A stretch of 64,000 nucleotides of DNA from Pteria penguin (taxonomy: Eukaryota; Mollusca; Bivalvia; Pterioida; Pteriidae). Of the stretch, positions 7,531-15,312 are shown in pieces. The stretch lies in contig CM068587.1 in assembly GCA_035048485.1 (NCBI GenBank), forward strand, positions 29,220,534-29,284,533, given 5' to 3'. The notes beneath the pieces were generated by a model. That model was given only the letters and a program-made list of their open reading frames with translations, ran no database searches and was not told the origin of the DNA. How positions within the stretch are numbered: the first letter of the stretch is position 1; every line of letters starts with the position of its first letter. Made by a program: the position numbers and the translations under genes.

Positions 7531-8587
7531 CTGACTAACGCTTCTCGAATGACGCGATTCTTTCCGATGCGGCGTTTTCTAGTTTCGATCACCTTTTCGA
7601 CTTCGTAGACGTCGTCCGACTTGATCACTTTCTGAAGTTCGCTTTCGTAAAACGTTCCTTCCAACTGTTCGCCGTGATCGTCTTCGAGGACGTAGACGTA
7701 CGGATAACGCCCCGTTACTCGACGTTTGTTGGTAAAGAGTTCCGTCGTCCAATTCGGTAAGTATCCCTTGGTAAACACGTGCTTGACTTTACTGATGCGC
7801 ACTCGATCTCCGACTTTGAACTTGGGTGGTTTCCCTTTTTTAGGTCCGAGGTTCTCGTAAGCGTATTGCCACACGTCGATGACGTTAGAGGGATTCACGT
7901 CGGCCGGTGCCCGTCCGATGGTCGAGTGACGGGATGTGTTGTAACTCTTCACGAATCTAGGTAAGACGTCCACGTATCGTCGAGTTCGCTTGTGAGTGAA
8001 ATATTTCCACATGCGTGCTTTCAAAGTCCTTTGAAATCGTTCCACCATGCTGGCTTTCGTATCGGTGTTGTTCGTGGTAAAGAAGTGAATGTCTCGTTCT
8101 TTTAACATGCGTTGAAAATCCTTGTATAAAAATTCTTGCCCTTATCCGATTGAAAACGTCTCGGATGTCGAGACTTGGCTCTTTTCAAGATGTTTAGAAA
8201 TCCTCAAATCATTTCCTTTCCAGTTTTGTTTTTCAGAGGTTCTACCCAGGCATACTTGGAAAACACGTCGATGACGCACAAGAGAAACGTCATCCCGTCG
8301 TTGTCGTCTTTGAGGTTTGACACGTCTGCTAGATCGGCTTGCCACTGTTCGTCCATGGTGGTCACCATGGTACGATTGCGTGGAAATCTACGTCTGATGG
8401 GTTTGTGAAGCGTATAAGTCGATTGCTCTCTCAGCCATTCTTCTACGTCTTGAACTTTAAGGAAACGGGTGCTAAACGTTTGGCTTGTCGGTACAGGTGT
8501 CGAACTCCTCCATATCCACCAGGTTGTCCCGGGTCGTAAAAGATGTCGCGTAATAGATCGGATAAGATTAACTGCCTCCGCCTAGCC
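7464..8587 (-). pseudogene. Retroviral-type integrase with C-terminal chromodomain, disrupted
   Basis: DDE integrase that would insert the viral genome. The N-terminal part starts at ATG 8587 and contains an HHCC-like beginning and a first catalytic Asp in a WQADLAD motif. The second catalytic Asp is in an FQSDKG motif. The Glu sits in KASMVERFQR within the intact 214-residue frame 7464-8108, which ends in a chromodomain (YEVEKVIETRK...VRWKGYPPSFDSWIP). Lesions: a frame change at about 8455-8460, an in-frame TGA at 8204-8206 and another frame change at about 8122-8130. The start overlaps the end of the upstream gene (8568). Inactive as read. Confidence 0.9.
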
Positions 8588-9431
8588 ATGATCTAGGACT
8601 GAACGTTATCCATCTCTTTTCCATCTCGGAGTGAGACTTGGGACTCTTGACGGACGTATTTAACGGTGAGGAAAATCCACCACCTTCCTCCTCCTCCTCT
8701 TTATCTACCGATCTCTTTTCTCGTACGGGGGATTTAGGAAGGAATGGCGTCGGCCTCTTTTCTCGCATGGACATCGGCGACGTGGTGATCTGTGAATCCT
8801 GTAGTGGTGGTGATGGTGGTGGTGACGGTGGTGTGACTTTGGGCGTAGGTGCCGTCTTCAAATGTCTGATGAATTTCGGGTTGCGGACGTAATCGCGAGG
8901 GACGTTGATTTCCCCTAGAACTCGAGTAAACATTTCTATTCCTTGTGGTCTGAATCCCTTACGATCCGTACTACGCACGGCATCTCTGATCAAGTCGATG
9001 ACGTTGGTGTTGGGAACGACTTTTCCGCGATACTTGACTTGTCCCTTTTCGTCCCAGGATAAGATCTGTGGATGGCGTTGAATGTGTTGAATCAACATCT
9101 TGGCTTTGGCACGCATGGGTTTAGGGGCGCTACTCACGATCTGTTCGATCAACCCTTCCTTTACCGTCGGATCTTCTGCCGCGACATCGGCATTTCCCTG
9201 AGTATTCGGTAACGTCGGTAAGTTGACGGGACTGTTTTGTTTCGTTTGATCCAAGTAGGTACGATAACGATACAAACTCTGTCCTATCAATGCATTTCTC
9301 TGGGATGGTGTTAAATCACTCGGTCCTTGCGTTAAAGCATCCAATTCTTGTCCCGTTCTTACGGCAGCCGTGACTTCGGGTGGATAAGGTAAAGGATGCG
9401 GTAAAGTCATGGGATCTCTACTGCGTTGCAT
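8568..9431 (-). CDS. Conserved Polinton-like protein of unknown function
   Basis: 287 residues, intact. An N-terminal helical region is followed by a conserved core (APKPMRAKAKMLIQH...SWDEKGQV...VIDLIRDAVRS) and INVPRDYVRNPKFI. A Pro/Ser/Thr-rich and Lys/Glu-rich tail then runs into the integrase start. This core recurs next to the capsid genes of this element family, where it is usually called hypothetical. Position between the pX-like gene and integrase fits a virion-associated or packaging role, but nothing in the sequence proves it. The tail includes a low-complexity Glu run encoded by TCC repeats on the plus strand. Confidence 0.7.
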   Translation of the reverse strand: MQRSRDPMTLPHPLPYPPEVTAAVRTGQELDALTQGPSDLTPSQRNALIGQSLYRYRTYLDQTKQNSPVNLPTLPNTQGNADVAAEDPTVKEGLIEQIVSSAPKPMRAKAKMLIQHIQRHPQILSWDEKGQVKYRGKVVPNTNVIDLIRDAVRSTDRKGFRPQGIEMFTRVLGEINVPRDYVRNPKFIRHLKTAPTPKVTPPSPPPSPPLQDSQITTSPMSMREKRPTPFLPKSPVREKRSVDKEEEEEGGGFSSPLNTSVKSPKSHSEMEKRWITFSPRSWLGGGS

Positions 9432-9482
9432 TTCTTCGTATAGAGCGTTAGGAACAAGACCATCTTTCGCGCCATGTTTTGT

Positions 9483-9845
9483 TTAACGTCCACCACCCGC
9501 TAATCCTCCCAGTACGGGTCCTAATAATGCAGGAAGTAGTGGAAGTAAAGGAAATATTCCTCCGGTCTGTCGTATCAACGTTTTTCGTCGATCTTTGATG
9601 CTTTTACCCGGTTTGACGAGTAGTCTCAACACCTGCTTCGTTGGCGCTAACTTGGCTTTCTGATGAGGAGTTAAAGGTACCACGCCTTTTAATACGTTCA
9701 AGATACATTCGCACAATTTGCAGATGCAGCTGTCTGGAGCTTCTCGTAGCATGGCCTTTTAAAACTTTTTGGAGTAAGAGGGATTTCCCAATAAACGGAT
9801 GAAATCCGCATGAGCTCGTAAACCTGCCGTTTCCTTTTTAACCAT
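9483..9845 (-). pseudogene. pX/mu-like small virion protein with an internal stop
   Basis: The frame from ATG 9845 reads an N-terminal helix (HADFIRLLGNPSYSKK), hits an in-frame TAA at 9759-9761, and continues in the same frame as LREAPDSCICKLCECILNVLKGVVPLT, a basic middle, and a hydrophobic Gly/Leu/Pro tail (GGIFPLLPLLPALLGPVLGG). This layout is the small pX-like protein that accompanies capsid genes in adintovirus-type elements. Only the downstream 89 codons from Met 9752 are open. A minus-strand TATA box lies at 9911-9916. A diverged paralogue is fused to the polymerase module in the next gene upstream. Confidence 0.7.
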
Positions 9846-9910
9846 GATGATGATGTTTCTCAGACTATGTGTCTTTCAGTAATGACACCATGTCGTATGT
9901 GTCGTCTCCT

Positions 9911-9916
9911 TTATAA
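9911..9916 (-). promoter_or_regulatory. TATA box for the pX-like gene
   Basis: TTTATA on the plus strand reads TATAAA on the minus strand, about 66 nt before the ATG at 9845. It supports 9845 rather than 9752 as the original start. Confidence 0.5.
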
Positions 9917-9934
9917 TATTTTTTGTGCAAAACT

Positions 9935-12046
9935 TTATACAGGTACCCAAGAGGAGGAAGAGGAGGAGGATGAGGAGGATCCACTGTCTCTTCTGAGTCT
10001 CAAAGGGGGCATGGGTTTCTTGAAAGCCTTGAAATAAGGCTCCACGTTAGCACCGAAGTTACGATTAGCCGCTTTTAACGCCATATGTGCTGCTGCACTC
10101 ATGATGGGCGGTGAATTGTTACGTCTTCGATTAGGTTGCGGTGCTCTTCTCTGACGATTAGGCTGTGCTCTTCTCTGTCTTCTCCGACGTTTAGGCTGTG
10201 CTCTTCTCTGTTTTCTCTGACGCTTGGGTTGCGGTGTTCTTCTGACACCGCGTCTGAGGGGAGGATTCTCCAAGGGATTTCTGTTACGTACTCGGTAAAA
10301 ACGCTTATTGTCGTTTTCACGTTGCGGCCATTGCATCATGTTGCGAATGATGACCCCACCCAAGAATCCAGCTCCACCTCGTTTCAAGATGAGACGTCGT
10401 CTTTCGTCGGGATCCGTGTTCCGATCGGCTATCGCCTGTAAGATATCGAAATGTTTCTTGACGAATTTTTCCGTCGGTTTGGTCATGGGCATGCTTCCGT
10501 TGATCATGTTCCTGGCCCCCATGCTGAACCAATTCAATAGAGATTTACGACCCTCCTCCAGTAGAAATTGTCTTCGTCTGGCATCTTTAGTCGTTTTCAA
10601 CTTTCTCAAGAGTTCTATCAATTTTCCCGAAGTTCTCGGCCGTGATCCTGGCATCTCGTCGGTTTGTCGAATAATGACAAACTTCTTAGGTTTAGGTTTA
10701 CGTTGTACGTAACAGAGATGGTCCTGTTCCACCACGGTCTTACAGATGGAACAGACGTGCTCTTTATCGCCGCAGCGGTGTATTTTCATCAGTACTTTAC
10801 TCATCCAACTTCCACAATCCCGGCATCTCGTCATGAGGTCGCATATGCTCTTTCCCACTTTGTTGGGTTTTAAATGGTTCCAATAACACTGCATGTTGGG
10901 AAAATGTCCTTTGCAGCTCTGACACGTGACCTTAGAATCGTCCTGGGGGCACGGTGGTGAATTCAAACAGTAGTTACACCTCACAGGACATTTCGTGCGA
11001 TGATCTTCCTTGTGGGTATACCCGACGTCGCAAAAGTCGCAGTAATGTTGACGTTCGATCAAACCAGTCATAGACGTGATGGTATCGTAGTGCTGGTTCG
11101 AATACAGGATATTCAGCATGGTGGGTCTCATGCTGTTTCTCACGTCCCCCTTGTACAGTAACTGTAGTTTTATCTTCTTAGCTTCTGTCAACTGATGGTG
11201 GATTTTCAATCTGTACTGTGGACACAGGACCGTCTGGAATTTACCCCATTCTACAGGTCCACACCCATGCTCTATGAACACGCCCGCTTCCTGACATAGT
11301 GATTTAGCTGCTCTTTCTTGATCACGGAATCTATCGGGAACTATCATACGAAACCATTTCTTTTTCCATTCTTGCATCTCTTTTGGGTCCGTGGGTTTCT
11401 GGGTTTGTAGACGGGCGACCACGATGGCTCTAGCTAGGCACATGTTGTCGGAATCGTTTACGATCCGAACGATGGATCTCTTGTCTTTCCTAAAATCCTC
11501 TTTATCGGCATGCAGATGTTTTGCCTTGTTACCTCCCGTTCCATAAGGCATCTCGATGTGAATGACGTCTATCGTTGTTTGCCCGTCTTCTAACTTAAAG
11601 TCTTCATTACTCTGTTGTACTTTCTGTATTTCGGCCAAGACCATTTCGCTAGACAAGTGTTGACTCGTGGTGAAAGGTACCCATACTTCGGACTTCAGAG
11701 AAGGGTGATTGATGATCAGTCTGATGTAGTCTTTGTCTTTGGCATGGCAATTACTTTTCAAATCGTTTACTAACGAATTCATGACCCTAGGTAGAAACCT
11801 CGGCAGGTGACCTGGAGATATCTCTCGAGTCAATGCTTTAAACTGTACGTTGTATCGTATACCACTGGTCTTGAATTTTCTGGACTTGTTTGATCGATTC
11901 AACTTGATGGTATAGAAATCTTGCGGTGTCTTGTTCATTTCCCGCAGGCGACGTCTAGCTCCTTCTATTCCACCATGTCTTTGTATCCATCGTCGTAGAA
12001 GCGTGCGAAACTTTCTCGATCTCAATAATTCTCTCGTGACTGGCAT
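9935..12046 (-). CDS. Polymerase-N-terminal zinc module fused to pX-like domain
   Basis: Open frame of 717 codons from 12088; I prefer Met15 (12046, MPVTRELL), because a TATAAAAAA box at about 12,095-12,100 is too close to the first ATG. Residues 15-345 match the N-terminal region of the protein-primed PolB of this element family (KRSIVRIVN..DNMCLARAIV). Residues 350-459 hold zinc-binding Cys/His pairs (CDFCDVGYTHKEDH, CNYC, CQSC, CRDC, CSIC). Where the exonuclease should start, the frame instead passes at about 465-487 into a second pX-like domain (residues 488-582: LIELLRKLKTTKDARRR...INGSMPMT...GGAGFLGG). An Arg/Gln/Pro repeat tail and a Ser run follow. No polymerase motifs are present, so it cannot polymerise DNA. 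It is either a deletion chimera or a new fused protein, for example a DNA-binding virion component. Confidence 0.75.
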   Translation of the reverse strand: MPVTRELLRSRKFRTLLRRWIQRHGGIEGARRRLREMNKTPQDFYTIKLNRSNKSRKFKTSGIRYNVQFKALTREISPGHLPRFLPRVMNSLVNDLKSNCHAKDKDYIRLIINHPSLKSEVWVPFTTSQHLSSEMVLAEIQKVQQSNEDFKLEDGQTTIDVIHIEMPYGTGGNKAKHLHADKEDFRKDKRSIVRIVNDSDNMCLARAIVVARLQTQKPTDPKEMQEWKKKWFRMIVPDRFRDQERAAKSLCQEAGVFIEHGCGPVEWGKFQTVLCPQYRLKIHHQLTEAKKIKLQLLYKGDVRNSMRPTMLNILYSNQHYDTITSMTGLIERQHYCDFCDVGYTHKEDHRTKCPVRCNYCLNSPPCPQDDSKVTCQSCKGHFPNMQCYWNHLKPNKVGKSICDLMTRCRDCGSWMSKVLMKIHRCGDKEHVCSICKTVVEQDHLCYVQRKPKPKKFVIIRQTDEMPGSRPRTSGKLIELLRKLKTTKDARRRQFLLEEGRKSLLNWFSMGARNMINGSMPMTKPTEKFVKKHFDILQAIADRNTDPDERRRLILKRGGAGFLGGVIIRNMMQWPQRENDNKRFYRVRNRNPLENPPLRRGVRRTPQPKRQRKQRRAQPKRRRRQRRAQPNRQRRAPQPNRRRNNSPPIMSAAAHMALKAANRNFGANVEPYFKAFKKPMPPLRLRRDSGSSSSSSSSSSWVPV

Positions 12047-12090
12047 CGTGACTGATAATTCGCGTTTTAATCTCGATCGCGTTTTCACGG

Positions 12091-12330
12091 GTTTTTTATA
12101 CGATTCCTATGACCTTGAAATGTCAAGGTCATTTGTAAAATTTTATTTCAATGTCAAGGTTGATGTGATCTAATACAAGGTTAACTTTAGAATAGAAAAG
12201 TCTAGAACATTCATTTCAATGTCAAGGTTATTTGTTAAATTTTATTTCAATGTCAGATTTTAAGGGTGAAGGACAGATTTTAAGGGTGAAGATCATTCAT
12301 ACCGTTTAAAAAGACGAGAGTAAACGATAG
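12091..12330. promoter_or_regulatory. Divergent promoter with palindromic AAGGTCA sites
   Basis: Lies between the fusion gene (minus) and the zinc-knuckle gene (plus). ATGACCTTGAAATGTCAAGGTCAT at 12,109-12,132 is an inverted pair of CAAGGTCA half-sites; further TCAAGGT copies follow near 12,155 and 12,225 inside a repeated TTATTTCAATGTCAAGGT unit. TTTTTTATA at 12,092-12,100 is a TATA box for the minus strand. TTTAAAAAG near 12,305 may serve the plus strand. CAGATTTTAAGGGTGAAG is tandemly duplicated at about 12,254-12,291. Confidence 0.55.
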
Positions 12331-12368
12331 ACTTCATTCTCGCTTTCATCACGCAAGAGAAAACAACC

Positions 12369-13310
12369 ATGGCTCAACCGAGGTTTCCTACTGCTACTGT
12401 TACTGCTGGTTCTTCTGCTGCTACCTTCATAGGCGAAACGACCATGCATCAACCAGAGATTCCTACCACCTTCATTAAAGATTTGATGCGTGACGAAGGG
12501 ATGCAGGACGATGATACTCTCATGTTACCTTCGAACGAAGAGGCTCTACTGACTCAATTGAAGAGCCTTGTCGCACAGAAACATCAGGTCGAGATGCAGA
12601 CCCTAAAAGAAAACCAAGATATCTTGACGAGTTCGCTAGCTACACTGCAAAAGACCGTGGAAGAAACCAAACTAGAAACCGTGCAAACCAATGTAGGCAT
12701 GGGTGAAATGAACTTACACGTTGCTGATGCCCAAAATATGTTACGTGAGATCAAGAAACGAATGGCTAACAAGAGGTACCACGATAATGATGATGACGAT
12801 GATACAGGCGAACCTAGCCGTAAGAAATTTAAATACAACAAAGTGGAAACGAACACTCCTAATAATGTGTATTTCCATTGTCAACAACCTGGACATTGGT
12901 TTAGACAGTGCCCTCAGAGACAACAACAACAAGCGATCAAGGGAAATTGTTTTCGATGTAACGAAGAAGGACATTGGGCTAACGAGTGTCCGCAGGCTCG
13001 ACAACCATCTAGTCCTGTAATCACGGAACCACCGAGTCCGAAAACCACTCCGAGTATGCCTCCTCCGAACACTCCTAACATGAAAGCTCCCAAGAAAGTA
13101 AAGGTTGCAGAAAAAAAAGGAGACGATACCCAAGAAAACGATGACCAAGAAAAACATCGCTTTGATCATGTAATGACATTATGTGTAAACAACAGAAAAC
13201 ATCTGTCGAGTATCCGAAATGACCAAACTTGGACGATGGAGACATCGCTCCGAGCCGTAATGGCAGAGTTTAAACAAAGTAGTGAGACAGATATTTTATT
13301 GATCATGTAA
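12369..13310 (+). CDS. Gag-like zinc-knuckle protein of the viral element
   Basis: 313-residue intact product. It has an N-terminal Thr/Ala-rich region, a coiled coil at about residues 55-145, an acidic DDDDD run with a basic KKFKY signal, then two zinc knuckles. The second (CFRCNEEGHWANEC) is canonical. The first (YFHCQQPGHWFRQC) has Tyr where the first Cys should be, so it probably binds zinc poorly. A Pro/Ser/Lys-rich tail follows. The last 45 codons run through the duplicated 100-bp segment, so the original stop was probably near 13,180. The start has a good context (ACCATGG). It has its own divergent promoter and AATAAA. Likely nucleic-acid binding (inferred from knuckles); role in the virus unknown. 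Confidence 0.8.
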   Translation: MAQPRFPTATVTAGSSAATFIGETTMHQPEIPTTFIKDLMRDEGMQDDDTLMLPSNEEALLTQLKSLVAQKHQVEMQTLKENQDILTSSLATLQKTVEETKLETVQTNVGMGEMNLHVADAQNMLREIKKRMANKRYHDNDDDDDTGEPSRKKFKYNKVETNTPNNVYFHCQQPGHWFRQCPQRQQQQAIKGNCFRCNEEGHWANECPQARQPSSPVITEPPSPKTTPSMPPPNTPNMKAPKKVKVAEKKGDDTQENDDQEKHRFDHVMTLCVNNRKHLSSIRNDQTWTMETSLRAVMAEFKQSSETDILLIM

Positions 13311-13330
13311 TGACATTATGTGTAAACGAT
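13161..13330 (+). repeat. 100-bp segment (copy 2) flanked by 28-29-bp direct repeats
   Basis: TTGATCATGTAATGACATTA and the bases after it up to GTAAAC occur both at about 13,162-13,190 and at 13,301-13,329. Between them lies the 100-bp segment whose reverse complement is at 3402-3501. Only the second direct repeat is read in the frame that gives the stop codon. The structure looks like an inserted or recombined block that lengthened the zinc-knuckle protein. Confidence 0.75.
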
Positions 13331-13382
13331 ATTTTTATTGATTATGTGTAAACGACAATTTTATTGATCATGTAATTATGTG

Positions 13383-13388
13383 AATAAA
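13383..13388 (+). terminator. Poly(A) signal of the zinc-knuckle gene
   Basis: AATAAA lies 73 nt after the TAA at 13,308-13,310. No histone-type stem-loop occurs here. Confidence 0.6.
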
Positions 13389-13482
13389 ACATGTCTTACT
13401 TTATCTCTATCGTTTGTCGTATTTTCTTAGTTAAGTTAAAAAAAAACTCGAGTTCTTTTCGTGACTGTGTGACGAAAATAGC

Positions 13483-13679
13483 TCGACCTTCACTTCTGAA
13501 TACATGAAAAAGGTGATGCCTTTGACGTCCGCAATTTGACAGTATATAGTCATTTACCCTGTATTAAGACTTCATTTCAATCGACCTTCACTTCTGAATA
13601 CATGAAAAAAGGTGATGCCTTTGACGTCCGCAATTTGACAGTATATAGTCATTTACCGTGTATTAAGACTTCATTTCAA
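13483..13679 (+). promoter_or_regulatory. Tandemly duplicated 98-bp promoter with ACGTCCGC cores
   Basis: Two near-identical copies (13,483-13,579 and 13,581-13,679), each with ACTTCTGAATACATGAAAAA, a GATGCCTTTGACGTCCGC motif (cores at 13,525-13,532 and 13,624-13,631) and a TATA-like AGTATATAGTC. The second copy ends at the start codon at 13,681. The ACGTCCGC core is shared with the 20-bp motif of the inverted repeats. Confidence 0.75.
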
Positions 13680-13680
13680 A

Positions 13681-13965
13681 ATGGATGTTGAAATAAGAGG
13701 TGTAATCACATTCAGAGTGGGAGACGAGGATATCAGTATCCATATTGGTCATCCGGGATGGAACCCTAGGCGTTTGTTTTGGTGGAGGATATTTAGACAA
13801 TTACTATCTAATAACCTCAATCACACCAACGACCAAGAAATGGCAGAAGAGTACGATCAGGAAGAAGAAGAAGAAATTATGGAATATAGCAGGCAGCAAG
13901 ACCAGGAAATAGAAAGGCTATTAAACTATGACCATCCAAGTTACCCTCCAGAGAGAGAAGAATGA
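13681..13965 (+). CDS. Small acidic accessory protein
   Basis: 94-residue product. The N-terminal half is beta-like and aromatic (GVITFRVGDEDISIHIGHPGWNPRRLFWWRIF); the C-terminal half is extremely acidic and helical (EEYDQEEEEEIMEYSRQQDQEIERLL). The start is fixed by the duplicated promoter ending right at the ATG. The transcript ends in a histone-type stem-loop 23 nt after the stop codon. No recognised family. It belongs to the accessory group sharing promoter core and 3' signal, and may be regulatory (inference). Confidence 0.7.
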   Translation: MDVEIRGVITFRVGDEDISIHIGHPGWNPRRLFWWRIFRQLLSNNLNHTNDQEMAEEYDQEEEEEIMEYSRQQDQEIERLLNYDHPSYPPEREE

Positions 13966-13988
13966 GAAGATTTTTAACATCATAAAAC

Positions 13989-14023
13989 TGCCCTTTTAAG
14001 GGCCAACCATATCTTTAGAAAAG
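13989..14023 (+). terminator. Histone-type 3' processing signal
   Basis: TGCCCTTTTAAGGGCC at 13,989-14,004: a 5-bp stem (the outermost sixth pair is mismatched) closing a UUUA loop, followed by AACCA and then AGAAAAG at 14,017-14,023. Same spacing as the other three copies in this element. Confidence 0.75.
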
Positions 14024-14204
14024 TAACCATAAGGTTGAAAACATTTAAACGAGTTCGTATCATTATTTCTAAAAAAAATGTTACCCGTTATACATTATAC
14101 ATTATACAGAAAAAACTTTTTTTTAAAAAACTTACATCTTTTATTCCTCGTCTTATTTTATTTCCTGAAAAGTCATAGTAAATAATTGTTGCATTCAACA
14201 AATG

Positions 14205-14244
14205 ACTACTTTTCGTAAAACTTTGGATGGTCCTTAAAAAGACC
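14205..14244 (-). terminator. Histone-type 3' processing signal (minus strand)
   Basis: On the minus strand, 22 nt after the stop codon at 14,267, GGTCTTTTTAAGGACC (14,244-14,229) forms a 6-bp stem with one G-U pair and a UUUA loop. It is followed by ATCCA and a CGAAAAG element near 14,214-14,208. The stem sequence differs from the other copies while pairing is kept, which argues for selection on structure. Confidence 0.75.
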
Positions 14245-14266
14245 TTTTTATTTTGATGTTGTTGAT

Positions 14267-14704
14267 TTACATCTCTTCGTCTTCTTTATTAGCTAACACC
14301 ATCTTAACTAACTCTCTGAGGCAGTGGCGTGTTTTCCCCAGCTCTTCTATTAGTACTTTCTGATTCGTCTCTAACACGTGAATGCGTCGCTGCAGCGCCC
14401 TTGTTGTTGTTAAACGGTTCTGCTGCGTTGAACTGATCTTAGGCAGCGCCGGCAGTGCAATGTTGGTATTCGGCTGCTGCTGCTGTTGCTTTTGCTGCTG
14501 TTGTTGTTGTACCTGTGCCTGTGTCTGTTGTTGTTGCGGCTGGGCTTGCTGCTGCTGTGAAAGTTGTGCCTGTTGTTGTGGCTGTTGATTTACTGTAGTG
14601 GGGATAGATGTTGTTTGCCCCCCTCCTGTCTTGTCCTGCATAGCATCGTCCTTCAATAACATTTCTAAAATGGTCTCGAAGTCAATATTGGTATTTAAAC
14701 TCAT
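14267..14704 (-). CDS. Gln-rich coiled-coil accessory protein
   Basis: 145-residue product. A short N-terminal helix (ETILEMLLKDDAMQD), a long Gln-rich tract at about residues 38-80, and a C-terminal coiled coil (LQRRIHVLETNQKVLIEELGKTRHCLRELV) ending in KEDEEM. The N-terminal LLKDDAMQD resembles FIKDLMRDEGMQD of the zinc-knuckle protein. TATAAA on the minus strand at 14,778-14,783 lies within the right inverted repeat, 74 nt upstream. The architecture suggests a transcriptional or assembly adaptor, but this is a guess from composition. Confidence 0.7.
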   Translation of the reverse strand: MSLNTNIDFETILEMLLKDDAMQDKTGGGQTTSIPTTVNQQPQQQAQLSQQQQAQPQQQQTQAQVQQQQQQKQQQQQPNTNIALPALPKISSTQQNRLTTTRALQRRIHVLETNQKVLIEELGKTRHCLRELVKMVLANKEDEEM

Positions 14705-14714
14705 TGTTGAAAGC

Positions 14715-15312
14715 GTAAATCTTGATTCGAAAAATCTCGATTCAAAACTGGCGCTTCTCTAGAAAAAATCTTATTATTTATACTGAAAAAAAAGGGTGTT
14801 TCCTTACACGTCCGCAAAAATGAGAATATTTCAAGACTTTGTTTATGTTACCAAAAAGGTGTTTCCTTACACGTCCGCAAAATGATAATATTTCAAGACT
14901 TTGTCATAGTACACTTAGGTTACCAAAAAGGTGTTTCCTTACACGTCCGCGTTTTATGTTAGATTGAATTTAAATTGTTTATGTTTTACATTAGAATGTT
15001 TATGTTACCAAAACGGTGTTTCCTTACACGTCCGCGTTTACATTAGTATATATACTTCAGAATATGTTCTAGTACTTTACCTGAAAAAATTTAATTTTTT
15101 TTCGACAACATGGAAGCGAGTATCAAAATCACGATTGATTGGGAGAGAAGGTTGATCTACACGATCCATGAGCCGGCCATCGGCCGTGTTATCTTACGAG
15201 ATAGAGAGTCGGGCGATGATATCAAAATTGAGCCACAAGTACCACTCAACGCCACGGTCGTGAAAAGAGAACCCGAGGAAGAGAGACAAGATCATCCACC
15301 CGGTAGGAGAAT
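14715..15312. repeat. Right inverted repeat of the viral element
   Basis: Reverse complement of 770-1291, differing by few substitutions and by one extra promoter-motif unit of about 70 bp (around 14,880-14,950). The inner end lies just before the start codon region at 14,704 and the outer match ends at 15,312, where the left copy is cut by DIRS sequence. Confidence 0.9.
14778..15054. promoter_or_regulatory. Bidirectional promoter in right inverted repeat, four 20-bp motifs
   Basis: GTGTTTCCTTACACGTCCGC occurs at 14,796-14,815, 14,859-14,878, 14,931-14,950 and 15,016-15,035. TATAAA on the minus strand at 14,778-14,783 drives the Gln-rich gene; GTATATATAC at about 15,046-15,055 lies 55 bp before the plus-strand gene at 15,110. 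Both target genes end in histone-type stem-loops. Confidence 0.75.

Noticed and set aside
8142..8345. 67-codon minus-strand frame as a separate gene
   Set aside because: Out-of-frame reading of the disrupted integrase; the other frame has the catalytic motifs.
10136..10873. Several plus-strand frames opposite the fusion gene
   Set aside because: Antisense shadows created by the Arg/Gln repeat codons; no motif or start context.
14382..14588. Cys-rich plus-strand frame, possible secreted Cys-rich peptide
   Set aside because: Antisense shadow of the CAG/CAA-type Gln tract of the minus-strand gene at 14,267-14,704.
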